A stretch of DNA of 64,000 bases. Source: Immersiella caudata. Lineage: Eukaryota; Ascomycota; Sordariomycetes; Sordariales; Lasiosphaeriaceae. A model generated the notes under the pieces. The model was not told the DNA's origin. It saw nothing but the letters and a program-made list of their open reading frames with translations, and ran no database searches. A program made the position numbers and the translations under genes. Below are positions 30,189-41,440 of this stretch, piece by piece (the stretch's first letter is position 1; each line of letters begins with the position of its first letter). The DNA is taken from the NCBI GenBank assembly GCA_030512335.1, contig JAULSU010000001.1:7812001-7876000 (forward strand), read 5' to 3'.

Positions 30189-31635
30189 ATGCAGAAGCGA
30201 AAGTCGCATACCAAGTCGCGAAACGGTTGCCGGAACTGCAAGCGACGGCATGTCAAGGTGAGCATCGCGTGCCCGTAACCCCAAATTGGCCTCTTCCGCC
30301 AGTTGACCTGTCTCTCTGGTCTAACGGAGTTTCCAGTGTGACGAGCAAGGCCCCCCATGCCTCCAATGCGTCCTGCGCAAAGAAACAGGCACTTGTGCGC
30401 TACCCATCATACGAAAAGGCGCGGCTCCCAGTCTTCCAGCTCCGCCGTCAGCGAGTTTAACCCCCTCCCCAAGCTCCTTCTCGTCAACGACCAACAGCGA
30501 CCGCCTCCTCGAGCTCGAGCTCATGCACCGATGGTCGACCCGCTCGTGGACGTGCCAAGCGTCGACCCCGGAATGCCAACCCTACCTCCTCGGTCGTCTC
30601 ACTCGAGCCGCGCTGAGTGATAGCTACCTCTTGAACGCCATCCTCGCTACAGCAGCGCTGGACCTCTCCCTTTCTTCCAAGCAGCACACCGCGTTGTCTG
30701 CCTCGGGAAGATATGTGCGCGCCGTTCAAGAATTCGCATCCAGAGCCGTAAGCGACTTCCGCACGCAGGTTACCATCACGACGCGTGAGAACATCGACCT
30801 CGTCTTCTATTTCTCCAGCTTGATCGGAGTTATCAACTTCGCCATGTCGGCATACAACGGCATGAGCATCACCGACCGAGTGTGCGAATACGCGAGCATG
30901 GCTCTGGCCTCAAACCAAATAGCATTCGACAACATTGGGCTCCTCATGGCGAGCTCAAGCCCTCTGTCTGCTGTCGTGCAGGAGTTCTCCGTCGACTTGG
31001 CCCTCCTTGACGCGCTTGATCCTGAGACGAAGGCTGCCACAGCGCTGCTATCTTCTGTCTCGAGGCAGGTCCGCATCCCGGCGACCAGTCCCACCATTCC
31101 ATCTGCCACGATCCTGCCTGAAGAAGCATTGCTAGCGACCCCCGGCGAAGATGACCTGGGGAATGACGCGGAGGGCACGCTCGCAGGTAGCATCTTTGTC
31201 TACCAGCTCGCAATTGGGCAAATGAAATACTGCTTTGCCGAAGATCTTCAAGGCCGACTCAAGGGCTACTTTCATACCGTCTTCGCCGTCGCTGGCCACC
31301 CATTTGTCAACGCACTGCAAAACCGGGAGCCAATGGCCGTGTTCGTTTTCATGTATTGGGGCGTGCTCGTTGACCGAGCATCTAAGGATCCCGCTCTATG
31401 GGCGTTGGGGCCGGAAGGGCAGGAAGTAGTGTCAGAAGCCTCGGAGCTGCTGCTGCGCTCTGACATTGCGGATCTGCCCGGTGTGCGGGAAGGTATTGCA
31501 TGGGCCCGAGGTCAAGTTGACCTTCCTGAGCTTCCGGGATGCCCACTGCCCGCACAGCTGGCCGGCTCGGGGATCATAAGCGATGTCAACGACCCGGAAT
31601 CTCTTGAGGTGTGGATTAAGGCTCTCGAGGTATGA
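30189..31635 (+). CDS. Zn2Cys6 transcription factor, Upc2-like layout
   Basis: Two exons (30189-30257 and 30337-31635; intron GTGAGC…TTTCCAG) give 455 aa. The binuclear zinc cluster lies at the very N-terminus: Cys14, Cys17, Cys24, Cys31, Cys34 and Cys43 (spacing 2-6-6-2-8), preceded by the basic RKSHTKSRNGC stretch. The intron falls exactly before the third Cys, a common place in this family. A Ser/Pro-rich linker and then an all-helical regulatory region (from ~residue 85) end the protein. The N-terminal cluster and ~450-aa length match the Upc2/Ecm22-like group. It should bind DNA in the nucleus. Targets are unknown; the adjacent hydrolase (31678-33483) is convergent, so co-regulation is not implied. 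Confidence 0.9.
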
Positions 31636-31677
31636 GCGGCGTGTGTATTATATTGTTACAAGATCCTCTCTTCTCCA

Positions 31678-33483
31678 TCAAAACCACCCTCTCCGATTCA
31701 AGGCGCGCTTTTCCACCACCAAAGCCGGGCTCCCGGTCACTTCTTCCAACACATTGTCCCACCCGTATTCCGCGTACGGATGCGGCGCCTCACAAACGCT
31801 CCCCTTCTCCGGCAACGTTCCGTTGAGCCAGTAGCCCACCGTCGCGAGATATCCGCACACCGACGGCGCATTCAGCGTCGCATGCCCCGTGGCGTTGACC
31901 TCCAGCAGTCCACTGCCTTCGAACCCTGCCGTCAAGTTCTTCGCCGACCGGAGCGGCGTATGCGAGTCGCGGGTGTTGCTCGCCACAAGAACTGGCTTCC
32001 TCGTTGCCACTTGGAAGTCCCCCTTGTATGTCTCTTTCGCACGCCACGGCCACTGCGCGCAGCTTGCTGAAATGGGCGCCACAATGTCTCCCACAAGCCG
32101 ACTCGTGTTATACAGCCGCTTGAACACACCGTCCGCTTCCTGTGCCTCCCACGAGTCCAGCCGCACCGTTCGGTCCCCGCAGTGAATCGCCCACAGGCTG
32201 GTTTGGATATCGAAACCGTCTATGCCGAGCTCTCCGTTCGCTTCCGCCTCCTCGACGATAGCCTCTAGCACGCGAACGGCTTCACCGCGGGAGCCATACA
32301 ACAGGGTGGCGAGGACCGAGGAAAAGGCCGGCCAGCCGCCAGTGTATTTGAGTTGCCCGAGAATGTAGCCCTTGAAGGTGGCCGCGTCGATGAGGGTGGT
32401 CCCGGCAGGGATGGGAGCGGCACGCACCGATTCGATGAAGGTCCAAGCGTCACGCTCCAGTTCGGACGCTGTCTTGTTCAGGGCTGCGAGGGCGCAACGA
32501 CCCGGAGGAGCGGTGAGGCAACTTTCGAAGAAGTAGCTGAAGATGGGGTCGGAGTCAGTCCATTCTTCATAGTCGGCATGCGCGTGGTAGTATTCGTGGG
32601 CGTTTTGGACACCGTCCAGGATGACTTTGTCGACCTTGTCCGGGAACATGGCGACCAAGGTTGCACCGAGTGTTGTTCCGTATGAGAAGCCTACAGCGTC
32701 GACTTAGCGGCGAGCAGCTAACGAAAGGGAATAAAGCTCTTACCCCAGTACCGAAGCAGTCCATCTTCGCCAGTCGCTTCGGCCACGCTCATAATGTCCC
32801 TAGCGACGAATGCAGTACCGGCTAACTCGCCAGTCTTGTTTCCGTTGCCTCTGCTCCGGCAGATGTTGGCATCAAGACGGGCCCGTTCCCAAACTCGTCT
32901 CTCCATGGTGTCGGACTCGAGGGTTGATCGAAGACCTTCGCTGAGCATCTGACCCTTGATGAAGTCATTGTCGGTGCAGATAAAGGGGAGAGTTTTCCCG
33001 GTGCCCCTGATTCGGCGATGTTAGTTGGTCGCGGTCTCGTCCAATCACGAAGAACGGGGGGTCTCACCTTGGGTCGAATCCGATGAGGTCGTAGGCGCCA
33101 CCGCTGAGTCTGCAACACGGATCATCAGGTCAATTCTGGACTGGAAACAATGCGTAACCCTTGCAAGAGACCTACATTTGCAAGATAGGTCCGACAGCCA
33201 CAACTAATTCCCTTGTTGGCACCCCCGGTCCGCCAAAGTTGAGCTGGATCGATCCTTGGGATGGCTGCACCGGCGCAAGGAGCTTCACAACCTCCAGGTC
33301 CAAAGATTCGTTCGAAACCTGACTAGTGTAGTCCAGCGGTACGTTCAAGGTGCCACATTGGACCGTCAGCGTAGTGTTGAACTCGCCATCTTTGCAAGGA
33401 CCCCACTCGATCTTGGCGGATGAGCACGCCTGCGCAACGAAGAAGAGGGAGAAGATACTGATGAGGGATGGCGAGGAGCGCAT
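31678..33483 (-). CDS. Secreted serine alpha/beta hydrolase with TAP-like C-terminus (tripeptidyl aminopeptidase type)
   Basis: Four exons (33483-33176, 33109-33068, 33006-32744, 32690-31678) give 541 aa. It opens with a signal peptide (MRSSPSLISIFSLFFVAQACSSA). IEWGPC and LNVPLDY are typical first strands of this group, followed by the oxyanion-hole loop NFGGPG and YDLIGFDPRG. The nucleophile elbow is GFSYGTT (Ser207). A cap comes next, then the acid in SNTRDSHTP (Asp446) and the histidine in TGHATLNAP (His474), followed by CGYLATVGYWLNGTLP as in the TAP-like domain. It should remove short peptides from N-termini or hydrolyse esters outside the cell; the peptidase role is inferred from family. 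N-glycosylation sites are frequent. A TATA box lies 73 bp upstream. Confidence 0.9.
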
Positions 33484-33555
33484 GATGGTGGCCTTGTGTT
33501 GTCAGCAGCTATCTGTGCCGGCAAATAAAACACAACAACAATGGGGCATCGATGC

Positions 33556-33562
33556 CTTTATA
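33556..33562 (-). promoter_or_regulatory. TATA box of the alpha/beta hydrolase gene
   Basis: TATAAAG on the minus strand, 73 bp upstream of the ATG at 33483. Confidence 0.6.
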
Positions 33563-33905
33563 TCCAGACCCGAACCACATTGTTCAAAGGGGCGTGGTTA
33601 GGTAATCACACAGACACGCGGGATCTGGGAACTGTGATTGGCTGACGAGATCGTGTCTTGGCGACCGGGTGGGAGTGAACGGGATACGCGTGAACGGGAA
33701 TGTTTCATTGGCTAGATCGGAGCCCTGCCGACTTGCTGACCCGCAAGGACCGCGTCATAGCCACTGGCACCACACTGCGGGATTTGATCAGGGATCTGGG
33801 TTGAACCCGGTGACCATGTCAGTCTTCTTGGCCAGTACTCGAGGTCGAGTCTTGTTCCTTCAAGGCGTATTTCTGCCTTCTTGATGCCTAGCTATTGCGC
33901 CCGGA

Positions 33906-33992
33906 TCATGTTGATGTGCACACATAGTACCCGGCCCACAGTTTATCGCAGCTAATACGACATGATCCACCCAGGAGTTGGGATAGCAAGTC
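33906..33992 (-). pseudogene. C-terminal half of a LysM domain, separated from its gene
   Basis: The minus strand reads DLLSQLLGGSCRISCDKLWAGYYVC, the typical second half of a fungal LysM domain (…L-x-WNP…C…LWAGYYVC). It lies about 170 bp beyond the stop of the LysM/CBM18 gene, whose protein ends in the first half of a LysM (CKTFDKIRDSDNCRSVANRNGLALSEL). Either an unrecognised intron joins the two halves or an insertion or frameshift cut the domain. Confidence 0.5.
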
Positions 33993-34158
33993 AGGACCGC
34001 ACAGCAACGAGCCTAGCAGAGATGTCCTGCTGCTTATCGACGGGTTTAGGTCGTAGCTGTGTAGTAGGATGCGCGTTAGCTGGCCTGAATTCTCTCGGAG
34101 TGGGAATGCCAAGGGGGTTGGGATCGAGCTGAGTTTTTTTTTGAAGGGGCAATCGTCA
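33993..34158. other. Possible intron or decayed segment between LysM halves
   Basis: On the minus strand a GTGCGT just before the gene's stop could be a donor, but I found no acceptor here that joins the LysM halves in phase with confidence. Confidence 0.3.
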
Positions 34159-35187
34159 TCACGGAATGTAGGAAAGGGGGACGCACAACTCGCTCAAGGC
34201 GAGGCCATTGCGATTTGCAACGCTGCGGCAGTTGTCGCTGTCTCGGATTTTGTCAAAGGTTTTACACCCCCTTGGAGTCTTGGGGAGCGTGGGTGACGGC
34301 TCAGGGGTAGGTCTGCTTTGAGTCCTCGTTGAGGTTGTCGCGGTTCTGCTAGCGCGTCGGGTTGACGTTGATGTTGTTCTCGCGGGTGCAGTTGAGGTCG
34401 TGCGTCGCCGTGTTGATGTCCTTCGGCGGGTTGAGCCCGCACGGCGGGTTGATGTCGGGCGACGGGTGGACGTTGCGCGGCGGGTGGACGTCGCTCTAAC
34501 AACCGAAGTCGCTCGTATGATTGACGTTGATGTGATGATTTGCGTTGACGGAAGGACGGACGTCAAAGTGAGAATCCTTGTCGATGCGCGAGCAGTGAGA
34601 GTGTCGGTGACGAGAACCGTGTTCGTGACGACAACAGTAGCCTGGACAGTCCGTGTTGCCGAGATAACCTTTGTCGAGATTGCAACTTCCGTAGAGATCG
34701 GTACTATCACCGTCTCGGGGGGCTCGTCGCCGTCACCGCATTCGCCGAGGCCGTCCTGGCATCCATCGCTGCAGTAGTCGGAAGTAGATCCGCAGTATCC
34801 GTGGGCAGAGCAGCAGCGGCCGAATTGGGACCCTTCGCATGTAACCGTCCCGCCACAAACTCCATCCGTGCTGACCGAGAGTGGCTCCGACGTCGAATCT
34901 CCATTCGATCCGGAGGCCGGAGGGAGGCTGGCCGGGATGGTGGGCGGCCCGGAGGCTACCCCTGTTTTGCAGTATACCGCGCCGCCTATGAGGGCTGAGC
35001 AGCTTGTTACCGAGGGGTTTGAACGTAGAAAGTCAGTCACGGAGATGCTGACGAGCTCAGCCAGGGATGCGCATGTGTCCCCCGTTCGTGCCGTTACCGT
35101 TTCGACGCAGGAGCTTGTCCCCTGTGTTTGGACCCCAACGCTGATAGCCAAGGCGACGAGCCCCGGCAGCAACCTCGTGGAGAGCAT
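34159..35187 (-). CDS. Secreted chitin-binding protein with LysM and CBM18 domains
   Basis: ATG at 35187 starts a signal peptide (MLSTRLLPGLVALAISVGVQTQG); the protein is 342 aa if it ends at 34159. A LysM domain spans residues ~26-73 (TARTGDTCASLAELVSISVTDFLRSNP… SALIGGAVYC). A hevein-type CBM18 follows at ~108-148 with the usual eight Cys (CGG…C…CCSAHGYCG…YC…GC). A long Thr/Ser/Arg-rich linker with STRR(x)T repeats leads to a C-terminal CKTFDKIRDSDNCRSVANRNG, the first half of a second LysM. The matching second half lies beyond the stop (33906-33992), so the last exon may be missed or the end truncated. LysM/CBM18 proteins bind chitin and can shield fungal walls or hide chitin oligomers from hosts; that role is inferred. 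Confidence 0.85.
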   Translation of the reverse strand: MLSTRLLPGLVALAISVGVQTQGTSSCVETVTARTGDTCASLAELVSISVTDFLRSNPSVTSCSALIGGAVYCKTGVASGPPTIPASLPPASGSNGDSTSEPLSVSTDGVCGGTVTCEGSQFGRCCSAHGYCGSTSDYCSDGCQDGLGECGDGDEPPETVIVPISTEVAISTKVISATRTVQATVVVTNTVLVTDTLTARASTRILTLTSVLPSTQIITSTSIIRATSVVRATSTRRATSTRRPTSTRRAGSTRRRTSTRRRTTSTAPARTTSTSTRRASRTATTSTRTQSRPTPEPSPTLPKTPRGCKTFDKIRDSDNCRSVANRNGLALSELCVPLSYIP

Positions 35188-36854
35188 GGCTAGAGGTTGA
35201 CTCCCGTCTGGCTTCTCCAAGCAGGAGATGCGAGGGTCCGGAGATGTGTATGGGCGAAAGGAAAGAGGGCGCCGAGTCGGAACCTAGGAAACAGGGCTAC
35301 ACATGAAGCTTCAAACCAGACTCCCGTCGCAAGTCGAACTCGAATGTATACGTGTCGCATCTCGAAGTAGGGTGGCGTGCTGGCGGTTTATGTGGCCCAA
35401 AAGGCCCGAAAGCCATCACCCCGTTTCCGAACTTGAAGGAGGTGACGCGATCTGGGGACTTACCATCCCGACTCTTGCCGCCAGATGCGATGCTCACGGC
35501 TGCACCAGAGTCTGGACTGCCCAGCAGGGGTCTTGGCTTATTTTGCCGTGGTCCCTGAGATGAACGATGAAGTCTCTGCCTTCTGATGTTGCATTGCGAG
35601 AGCAGCTGCAGGAGATCTGCGCTCTGAATGAGGGGAACTTAAATAGAAGCACTGATACGGGATTAATCTTGCCGTAGTGGGATCTGCGGTCTTGGTGGTC
35701 GGGTATAAATTCGGGTAAAGGGGCCCCCGCGAAGGGCAATATCGGCTTTCCCTTCCCTTTTCGCGGTCGTCGGAATGAGCCCAGCATATTGCCGCGCGAG
35801 AGTTCAGAGATTCTTCGTTTGGCAAAGATTTGAGTTTGTCCATGTCTTGACCTAGGGCCTGATGATGTCTTGCTGTAGATAGTTGTCAGGGCCATGGAGA
35901 GTAGGTGGTCAGATTCCTGTCAGCAAAAGTCAAGCGTTTGTCTGGAGGGCAACAGCGATCTCGTCACGGCAGTGCAAGCCACCAGCTCGCCCAAACAGAG
36001 AACGAGACAAGGTTGACATGACGACGAAAGTTCTCGGTCGAGTTCTGCTTCCGGTTTCCTTGTGCGGGAAGGCAATGATCGTGCGTTGACAAAAAGAATC
36101 GCCGGCTCCGCGACCCCAGCTATGACAGTCGTTGCCCACGCTGGAGGCATTGAGGAGGTTTGCGAAGGAACGGCAGTTCTCAGAAGACGGGTCGACTCAC
36201 TACAGTCATGGCGGTGTCCCACGACGGCGCGGCGTTCTGTTTGCCGGGTTTGCGTACCAACGGAAGCCTTCCAGCGAAAGGCGATTCTGCGATGTGGCAA
36301 GGTGGCGTCATCGAAGAGGCTCATGCAGCTGGCGAGGCGGAACTCGTCGTTATCATCCCGCAGCCTGGGGCACAGATTTTCGCCGTTGCATTGCGCTTCG
36401 GAATGCGGTCATCCACGTCTTCCGCCAGGGGGGGGGATGACCATGGCTGATACATATGGGTTGATTCTCATACGTGCGGTTCCTCAATGGGCATCACCCA
36501 GTGTATGCTGAACAACTTTTTTTTTTTGAATTGCGGTTTTTGTCAATTTTGGCATTTTGTGGAACACTGGATAGAGTTGACTGCTTACGCAACTAGTGTT
36601 GCTGTGCCGCAAGGGCGCGGTTTGTGTTCCCGTTCCTTCCTAGTATTTCGAACCTCAAAAGCCAATGAACTCCCGACGGTTAAACAACCAGAGGATCGAA
36701 ACTCCGCCGATAAGCCTCAGCGTGCACAGCCACGATGTTACTTTCCGCGGCGCTACATTTGAGGGGCAACGATGGACATTCATAACGCATATCCCCTGCG
36801 ACACATCGCCACGACCTTGACATTCAGCACTGAACACTGTTTCCTTCCGAAGAG
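35188..36854. other. Intergenic, 1.7 kb, nothing recognised
   Basis: Several frames of 60-150 codons occur on both strands (for example 35494-35895 minus and 36062-36511 plus), all without domain resemblance, signal peptides or supportable introns. A poly-T run lies at 36518-36528. Confidence 0.45.
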
Positions 36855-37857
36855 ATGAACAACGCCACGCAAACCAAGATACCCCCTCTTCCAGAACTGG
36901 TCGAGCTCGCATTCGGACGGCGGCCTAGTTCGAGCAGCGACCTGAAGCCGTATTACAGCTACTACCAAAGACAATGGGGTGGTTTCACCGCTAGACATGG
37001 TGCAGGTGGAACCTCCCCCACATCCAAGGACTTTGCCGAGGTTGTGGAGCAACTCAAGAATGGCGCCAGTCGCGATAAGATCCTCGCCAACTTGGAGGCA
37101 AAACACCAGGGAAAAGGGTGCCCCTCCCAGGCCCTCCAAGACCTAGTCGACCTCGCTGCCTGCGCCCTGACAATGGTGCAACCGAGCTCGGCATGGACGT
37201 CCGGATCTCTGCAGCATTTCCTCTCGATAGAATTGCTTGAGGAGCCAACTTTAGAGTGCGAAGCGATCAAATTCCACAACAGCTTTGACGCATGGCATGT
37301 CGAAAACCTGGGAGGCATCGTTGTCGAATTCACCGACAACTTGGCCGACCACCTTCGTCTCGTAAACAACGGTGGGGCCGTCCTTGCCTTTCACCATGTA
37401 TCCCTTCTCCAGTTCTTGGAAGCGCAACCTGACGGGTAGGATTCATTCCCCTGACCGACTAGACTGCTGCTAACATTGCGACAGCGGCGCCAGCCAGATC
37501 CCACCCGACCTCGTCAAGGAAACCTTACAAACGCTGTCCCTCCTGTTTCCAAAAACCGAATTCAGCTCATTCCTCGGCTTGGACTCTAGCAAGGCAAAAT
37601 GGCTCAAAGCCTCGATCCGCACATGGGAGGGCAAGCCATCATCTGGCGGCTCAAAAGTCGACACCCGGCTGTTCCGCTGCGCACCCCTGCCCGTGTACGG
37701 TCGCCGGGTAGAAAGCTACCGATATTGGCGCGACCGTCTCGTTCTTCTCAAGCAGAAGTGCGACGAAGGGACGGTCGCAGGGAAGGCGAGCAAAGCGGGG
37801 CTGGCTTTCACGGCGGCCGTGGGGATACCCTTCGGTTCTGGGGGTGGTGGAAATTGA
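36855..37857 (+). CDS. Conserved fungal protein of unknown function
   Basis: Exons 36855-37435 and 37485-37857 (intron GTAGGA…CTAACATTGCGACAG) give 317 aa. The ATG (AGATGAACAAC) opens a polar N-terminus. LQDLVDLAACALTMV, SGSLQHFLSIEL, GGIVVEFTDNLADHLRLVNNGGAVLAFHH and PPDLVKETLQTLSLLFP, followed by a C-terminal R-x-FRCAPLPVYGRRVESYRYWRDRLVLLK, are features I associate with a widespread but uncharacterised family in filamentous ascomycetes, where the W/F-TDNLADHL segment is strongly conserved. No signal peptide or membrane helix is seen, so it is probably cytosolic. The last residues are Gly-rich. Function cannot be assigned. Confidence 0.8.
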
Positions 37858-38884
37858 GCTGGCACGGTCTACTTATTGATGTGTACCTAACCTGTTGACG
37901 ATCCTCAAATGGTATGCAAGGAGTCATCGCCCGATCTTCAGCCAGAACGTGGATTAGCATCTCTCGTGATGCTGCGGGTGCACCTTTCCCATTCCATCGA
38001 CGAAGTGATGCAAAGGCCCATCGCCTGATCTTCAGTGGATCATGGACCAGCACCGATGTTGCTTCCCATTCCATCGGCGAAGCCGGCGAAGATATCCTGC
38101 CGCTCCACTTCGTGCATGATGCCTGGCGCATCAACCATCACATTCCAACATAGCTTCTAGCGCAAAATACCCCCTACTTGCGGTCTGTCTCGGCTATGTC
38201 AAATCAGCTCTCAGCAAATACCCCACCCCTTTACCCTCGCGTCGCGGGAATAAAACCTCCGAGAGATCCTCCAACCATGGGGCGTAGTTCAGTGACTTTC
38301 CTCTGGAGATTCTTCGGACAAAAGGAAATGTGGCTCGGCGGCTCAGAGTCATACAGGGAATAAGGATCTTCCTCGATGGGCAGAAGGGCGTGCTACATAA
38401 AGAATGAAAAAAAAAAACCAAGGCTCCTCGTTCAGGGGTGCCAGATGAAGGCACCTACTTCAGGTGCCCGAATGTGTGGGCAAAACGCATCGCGAGGCAG
38501 GTCTGTCCTTCCATCAGCTGCCAACGGCTCACCGATGCAGTCCATGCCACTCGAACGCCGATCGCGTGGCCGATGAGTGGTCTAGACTCTGATGCTGGTT
38601 TCTGGCTCTCGGAGCTTCGGATCGCAGGGAGGAGGCAGCCGCCGAGCGGGGCGATTGCGATATGCAGGCTCAGAGACACCGGTCTCAGCCACCAAACGGT
38701 GAAAGCCGATGTAAGCCCAGGCTGATAGAGAAAACCCCGATTAGGAGGAATGGCACAAAGCTGCTTGAGTTCTGAATTTCAAGTTCCTCGCGGGGGGTAC
38801 GCCGAGGAAAGATGACCAAAGTAAATCGTGAATGATTGACGAGGATGCATACACATTGATCAAATACACATAAATGTGGACGAG
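37858..38884. other. Intergenic, no gene seen
   Basis: Short frames only. It includes related sequence copies catcgcc(c/t)gatcttcag at 37926 and 38019, and the hairpin motif at 38437-38468. Confidence 0.45.
38437..38468. repeat. Alternating inverted repeat GGTGCC-N7-GGCACC-N7-GGTGCC
   Basis: Three 6-bp arms spaced exactly 7 nt apart, so either of two hairpins can form with the shared middle arm. It lies in an intergenic region with no gene within about 400 bp on the left. Confidence 0.7.
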
Positions 38885-40603
38885 AGAATGGCAGCGATTC
38901 AGCACTCACTCTTGCAACGTATCCCTTACCCTGGCACCGCTCTAACCCTAGTCGTTCCTTCCGCCTCTTCTAGGAGGGTGAAAGCCGTTATCGCTATCAT
39001 GCTCCTGGTGGGCGCCAAGTCTGTTTCTTCCAACCCATTCCTGGAAGGCACTGACGACGCTCTTCTGGATCAGCCAACGCCGGACGCAGACCTCTTCTAC
39101 CTCCCGACAGACGAGAGTGTCAGCAACGGTGCCTTCTTCGTTGCATTGGAGACTCGGAGAAAGCTTCAGCGTATTCGTCTGCGTGTCTCGACTTCATCGA
39201 TGCAAACTTGGTTTTTCATCTTTTTGGCTCCTTCCCGGCCTACACAACGGAATCCGCCACTGTCAGCTGGCAGCTGGCAAGCGGCACAGAGAGCACCCTC
39301 GCTCGCCGCGTCGATGACTCAGTTCTCAGCTGCCAATGTGTACGCTCCGGCGCCAGCTTCGCCTGTCGACTTCCCTTCGCCGACTTCATGGGTCTCCCTT
39401 CAAGCGCCGGCGCCCTAACGTTCCGCATGTTTCCCGGTTCAAGGGACGAAGGCCTTGGCCTCCACCTCGCCGTTTGAGGCAAAGTGAAGTTCCTTGTCAC
39501 CGGCCAAGTCCACGAATTTCGCCATCAACTCCCTTGGCTCAAGCGTCACCGCTGCGGGTGGTGCGAAGAGTGGGACCGCCATGTTCACTACATCAAAATG
39601 CACTACCGCTGCTCCAAGTGTGAATCACGGCCTGGCCATTCCAAGTGGCCTGTCATCCACCCGCCCAAGGGACACCACTCCAAAGACGGCCCACACAAGC
39701 CGACGTGCACCATCACTGCCACAAAGTACGCCACAGTCACGACCACCGCCACTATTACCGTCACAGGCACCAAGACCGGGATCACCAACACAACAACCAC
39801 GAAAACCGACACCAAAACTGACACCAAAACCGCAACTACCAAGACAATGACAGCTGCGACAGAGGTAGACACCAGGACCTCGAAGACCACAACTGCTACG
39901 CCTGAGACGGTAACCGAAACGTCGAAAACTACAACCAACACCGCCCAAACAACGACCGAGACTACCCTGACCACAGCCACCAGTACCAGCACAGTCAAAA
40001 CGGCAACCACAACAACAGTCAACCACAAGCATCGCCAGTACAGGCAACACCGACACAGTGACCATTACAACCACAAACACAGTCACCACCGAAACAACAG
40101 TGACCGTCACCACCACCTCCTCCACATCCGAGGTCCCTCCCCCTCCCACACAAACCTGAAGTCTCGGCATGGCCTTTGGCTACCAATCCACGCTAACATC
40201 CCAAACTCTCAACTCCCTAGGCGCGCAAGGCTGCAACCGCTGGGGCTGGTTCCAACGCCCCACACTTGCTCAACTTCAGGCCGGATACTCTGGGGTCCTC
40301 CACCTCGGCGCGGGAGGAAACAACATTGCTGCTGCCATCCTCGTCGGCACATGGACCGCCGTCGCCAACGCTGCTGGTCAAGTAACGGTCACTCATGCCA
40401 TAACAGGGTAATATCGGTTGAACATTGTGCACATTGAGCTTGAGTGCTCGGTCGACACCTGTGCGCCAGAGCAGTATACGTTTACTTCAGGAGCGCTGCC
40501 TAATCTTCCGGTGTATGCGAACCCTACGCCGCTGTAGTGTCCGAACTGCGGAGGCGCGGCGCCATATCTAAATTTGCATGCGATGCGGGGGTTAATGTCT
40601 TGA
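38885..40603 (+). pseudogene. Thr-rich cell-surface/adhesin-like protein relic
   Basis: Pieces of one secreted protein can be followed through several frames. A first hydrophobic N-terminal piece is near 38970-39030. A folded N-terminal part follows (…SACLDFIDANLVFHLFGSFPAYTTESATVSW, 39160-39260). The frame meets TGA at 39475-39477 and continues into a Cys/His-rich stretch and a long Thr repeat region (39690-40015). After a frame change near 40020 the Thr region runs to TGA (40157-40159). A C-terminal domain starts GMAFGYQS… CNRWGWFQRPTLAQLQAGYSGVLHLGAGGN and is cut by TAA (40409-40411) and TAG (40535-40537). Similar C-terminal domains with a WGWY-x-x-PTL…GAGGN core occur in uncharacterised fungal wall glycoproteins. 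Several stops look like CAG/CGA/TGG transitions. Confidence 0.65.
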
Positions 40604-41352
40604 CTGCGTCTGGAACTTGCCCTAGCCCTGTACAGTGAGGGAGTTGGAGGTTTGGAGGTTTCTTATGTGTGGTATTTCAAGAGGTTATGATTGGAGAAGC
40701 TTACTTTGTGTTGCCCGGTCTTGACTCAACACCCCTTTCCTGCAAGAGCCAAGCCCACCATGTCATTGGCCCGTGGGCGTCCTTGGCAAACAAAACATGC
40801 GATGCAAGATGGCGCTTCCACCCTCAAGATTTCTCCCAAAACTGCCCGCACTGACGTCTCGGCATGAGCACTGGCTGCATTTTCTCCTCGCCGAGATGGA
40901 CACTCTCTCGTTGAGAAAGCACCTCGTCCTCGAAGGATCCCGCCTAGCCTTGGCACCTTCCACGCCGTACTCTAGCGCATCTGCGGCTCTGCGGCGTCTA
41001 CAGATCAAGGGTCTCTCGGCCTTACCACATGGAGCTCGCATCCGCTCTTTGCCCGCTCTTCGCCGCAGTAATGTTGGAGTCCAGCAGGGTTGGCTCCAAG
41101 GTTGAAGTCTCGCCAGCAAATAGCGAACGAAGCATGCCCCGCTCGAGCACCGTCGAAGCCAATACCAAGACCTTTCGGCCAGAAAGAAACTCTGGGGAAG
41201 CGTCTGAATCCCAATTCAGGGCACACTTTGCTTCGCTACCAGCCTAGCTTCCATGGCACTGATTTGTGCGCTTAACCCTCTGTTGTCAAGGAGGTGAGAG
41301 AAGAAAAGAGGAGGGCAGAAGCTACTCGTCCATGGGGAAAACCCCAGCTAGG
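40604..41352. other. Intergenic, no gene seen
   Basis: Overlapping frames of ~60-118 codons occur on both strands without recognisable features. Confidence 0.45.
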
Positions 41353-41360
41353 TATAAAAG
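41353..41360 (+). promoter_or_regulatory. TATA box of the 145-aa secreted protein gene
   Basis: TATAAAAG, 88 bp upstream of the ATG at 41441, followed by a C/A-rich leader as in many fungal promoters. Confidence 0.65.
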
Positions 41361-41440
41361 TCCCCACCATCTCTCTTTCGACATGACTCTAACTCGACAG
41401 CTTCGCTCGCAATCGCCAAAAGCCCACCAAAACAGGAACA

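Noticed and set aside
39603..40170. Long Val/Gly/Cys-rich minus-strand frames
   Set aside because: Antisense of the Thr-rich repeat region.
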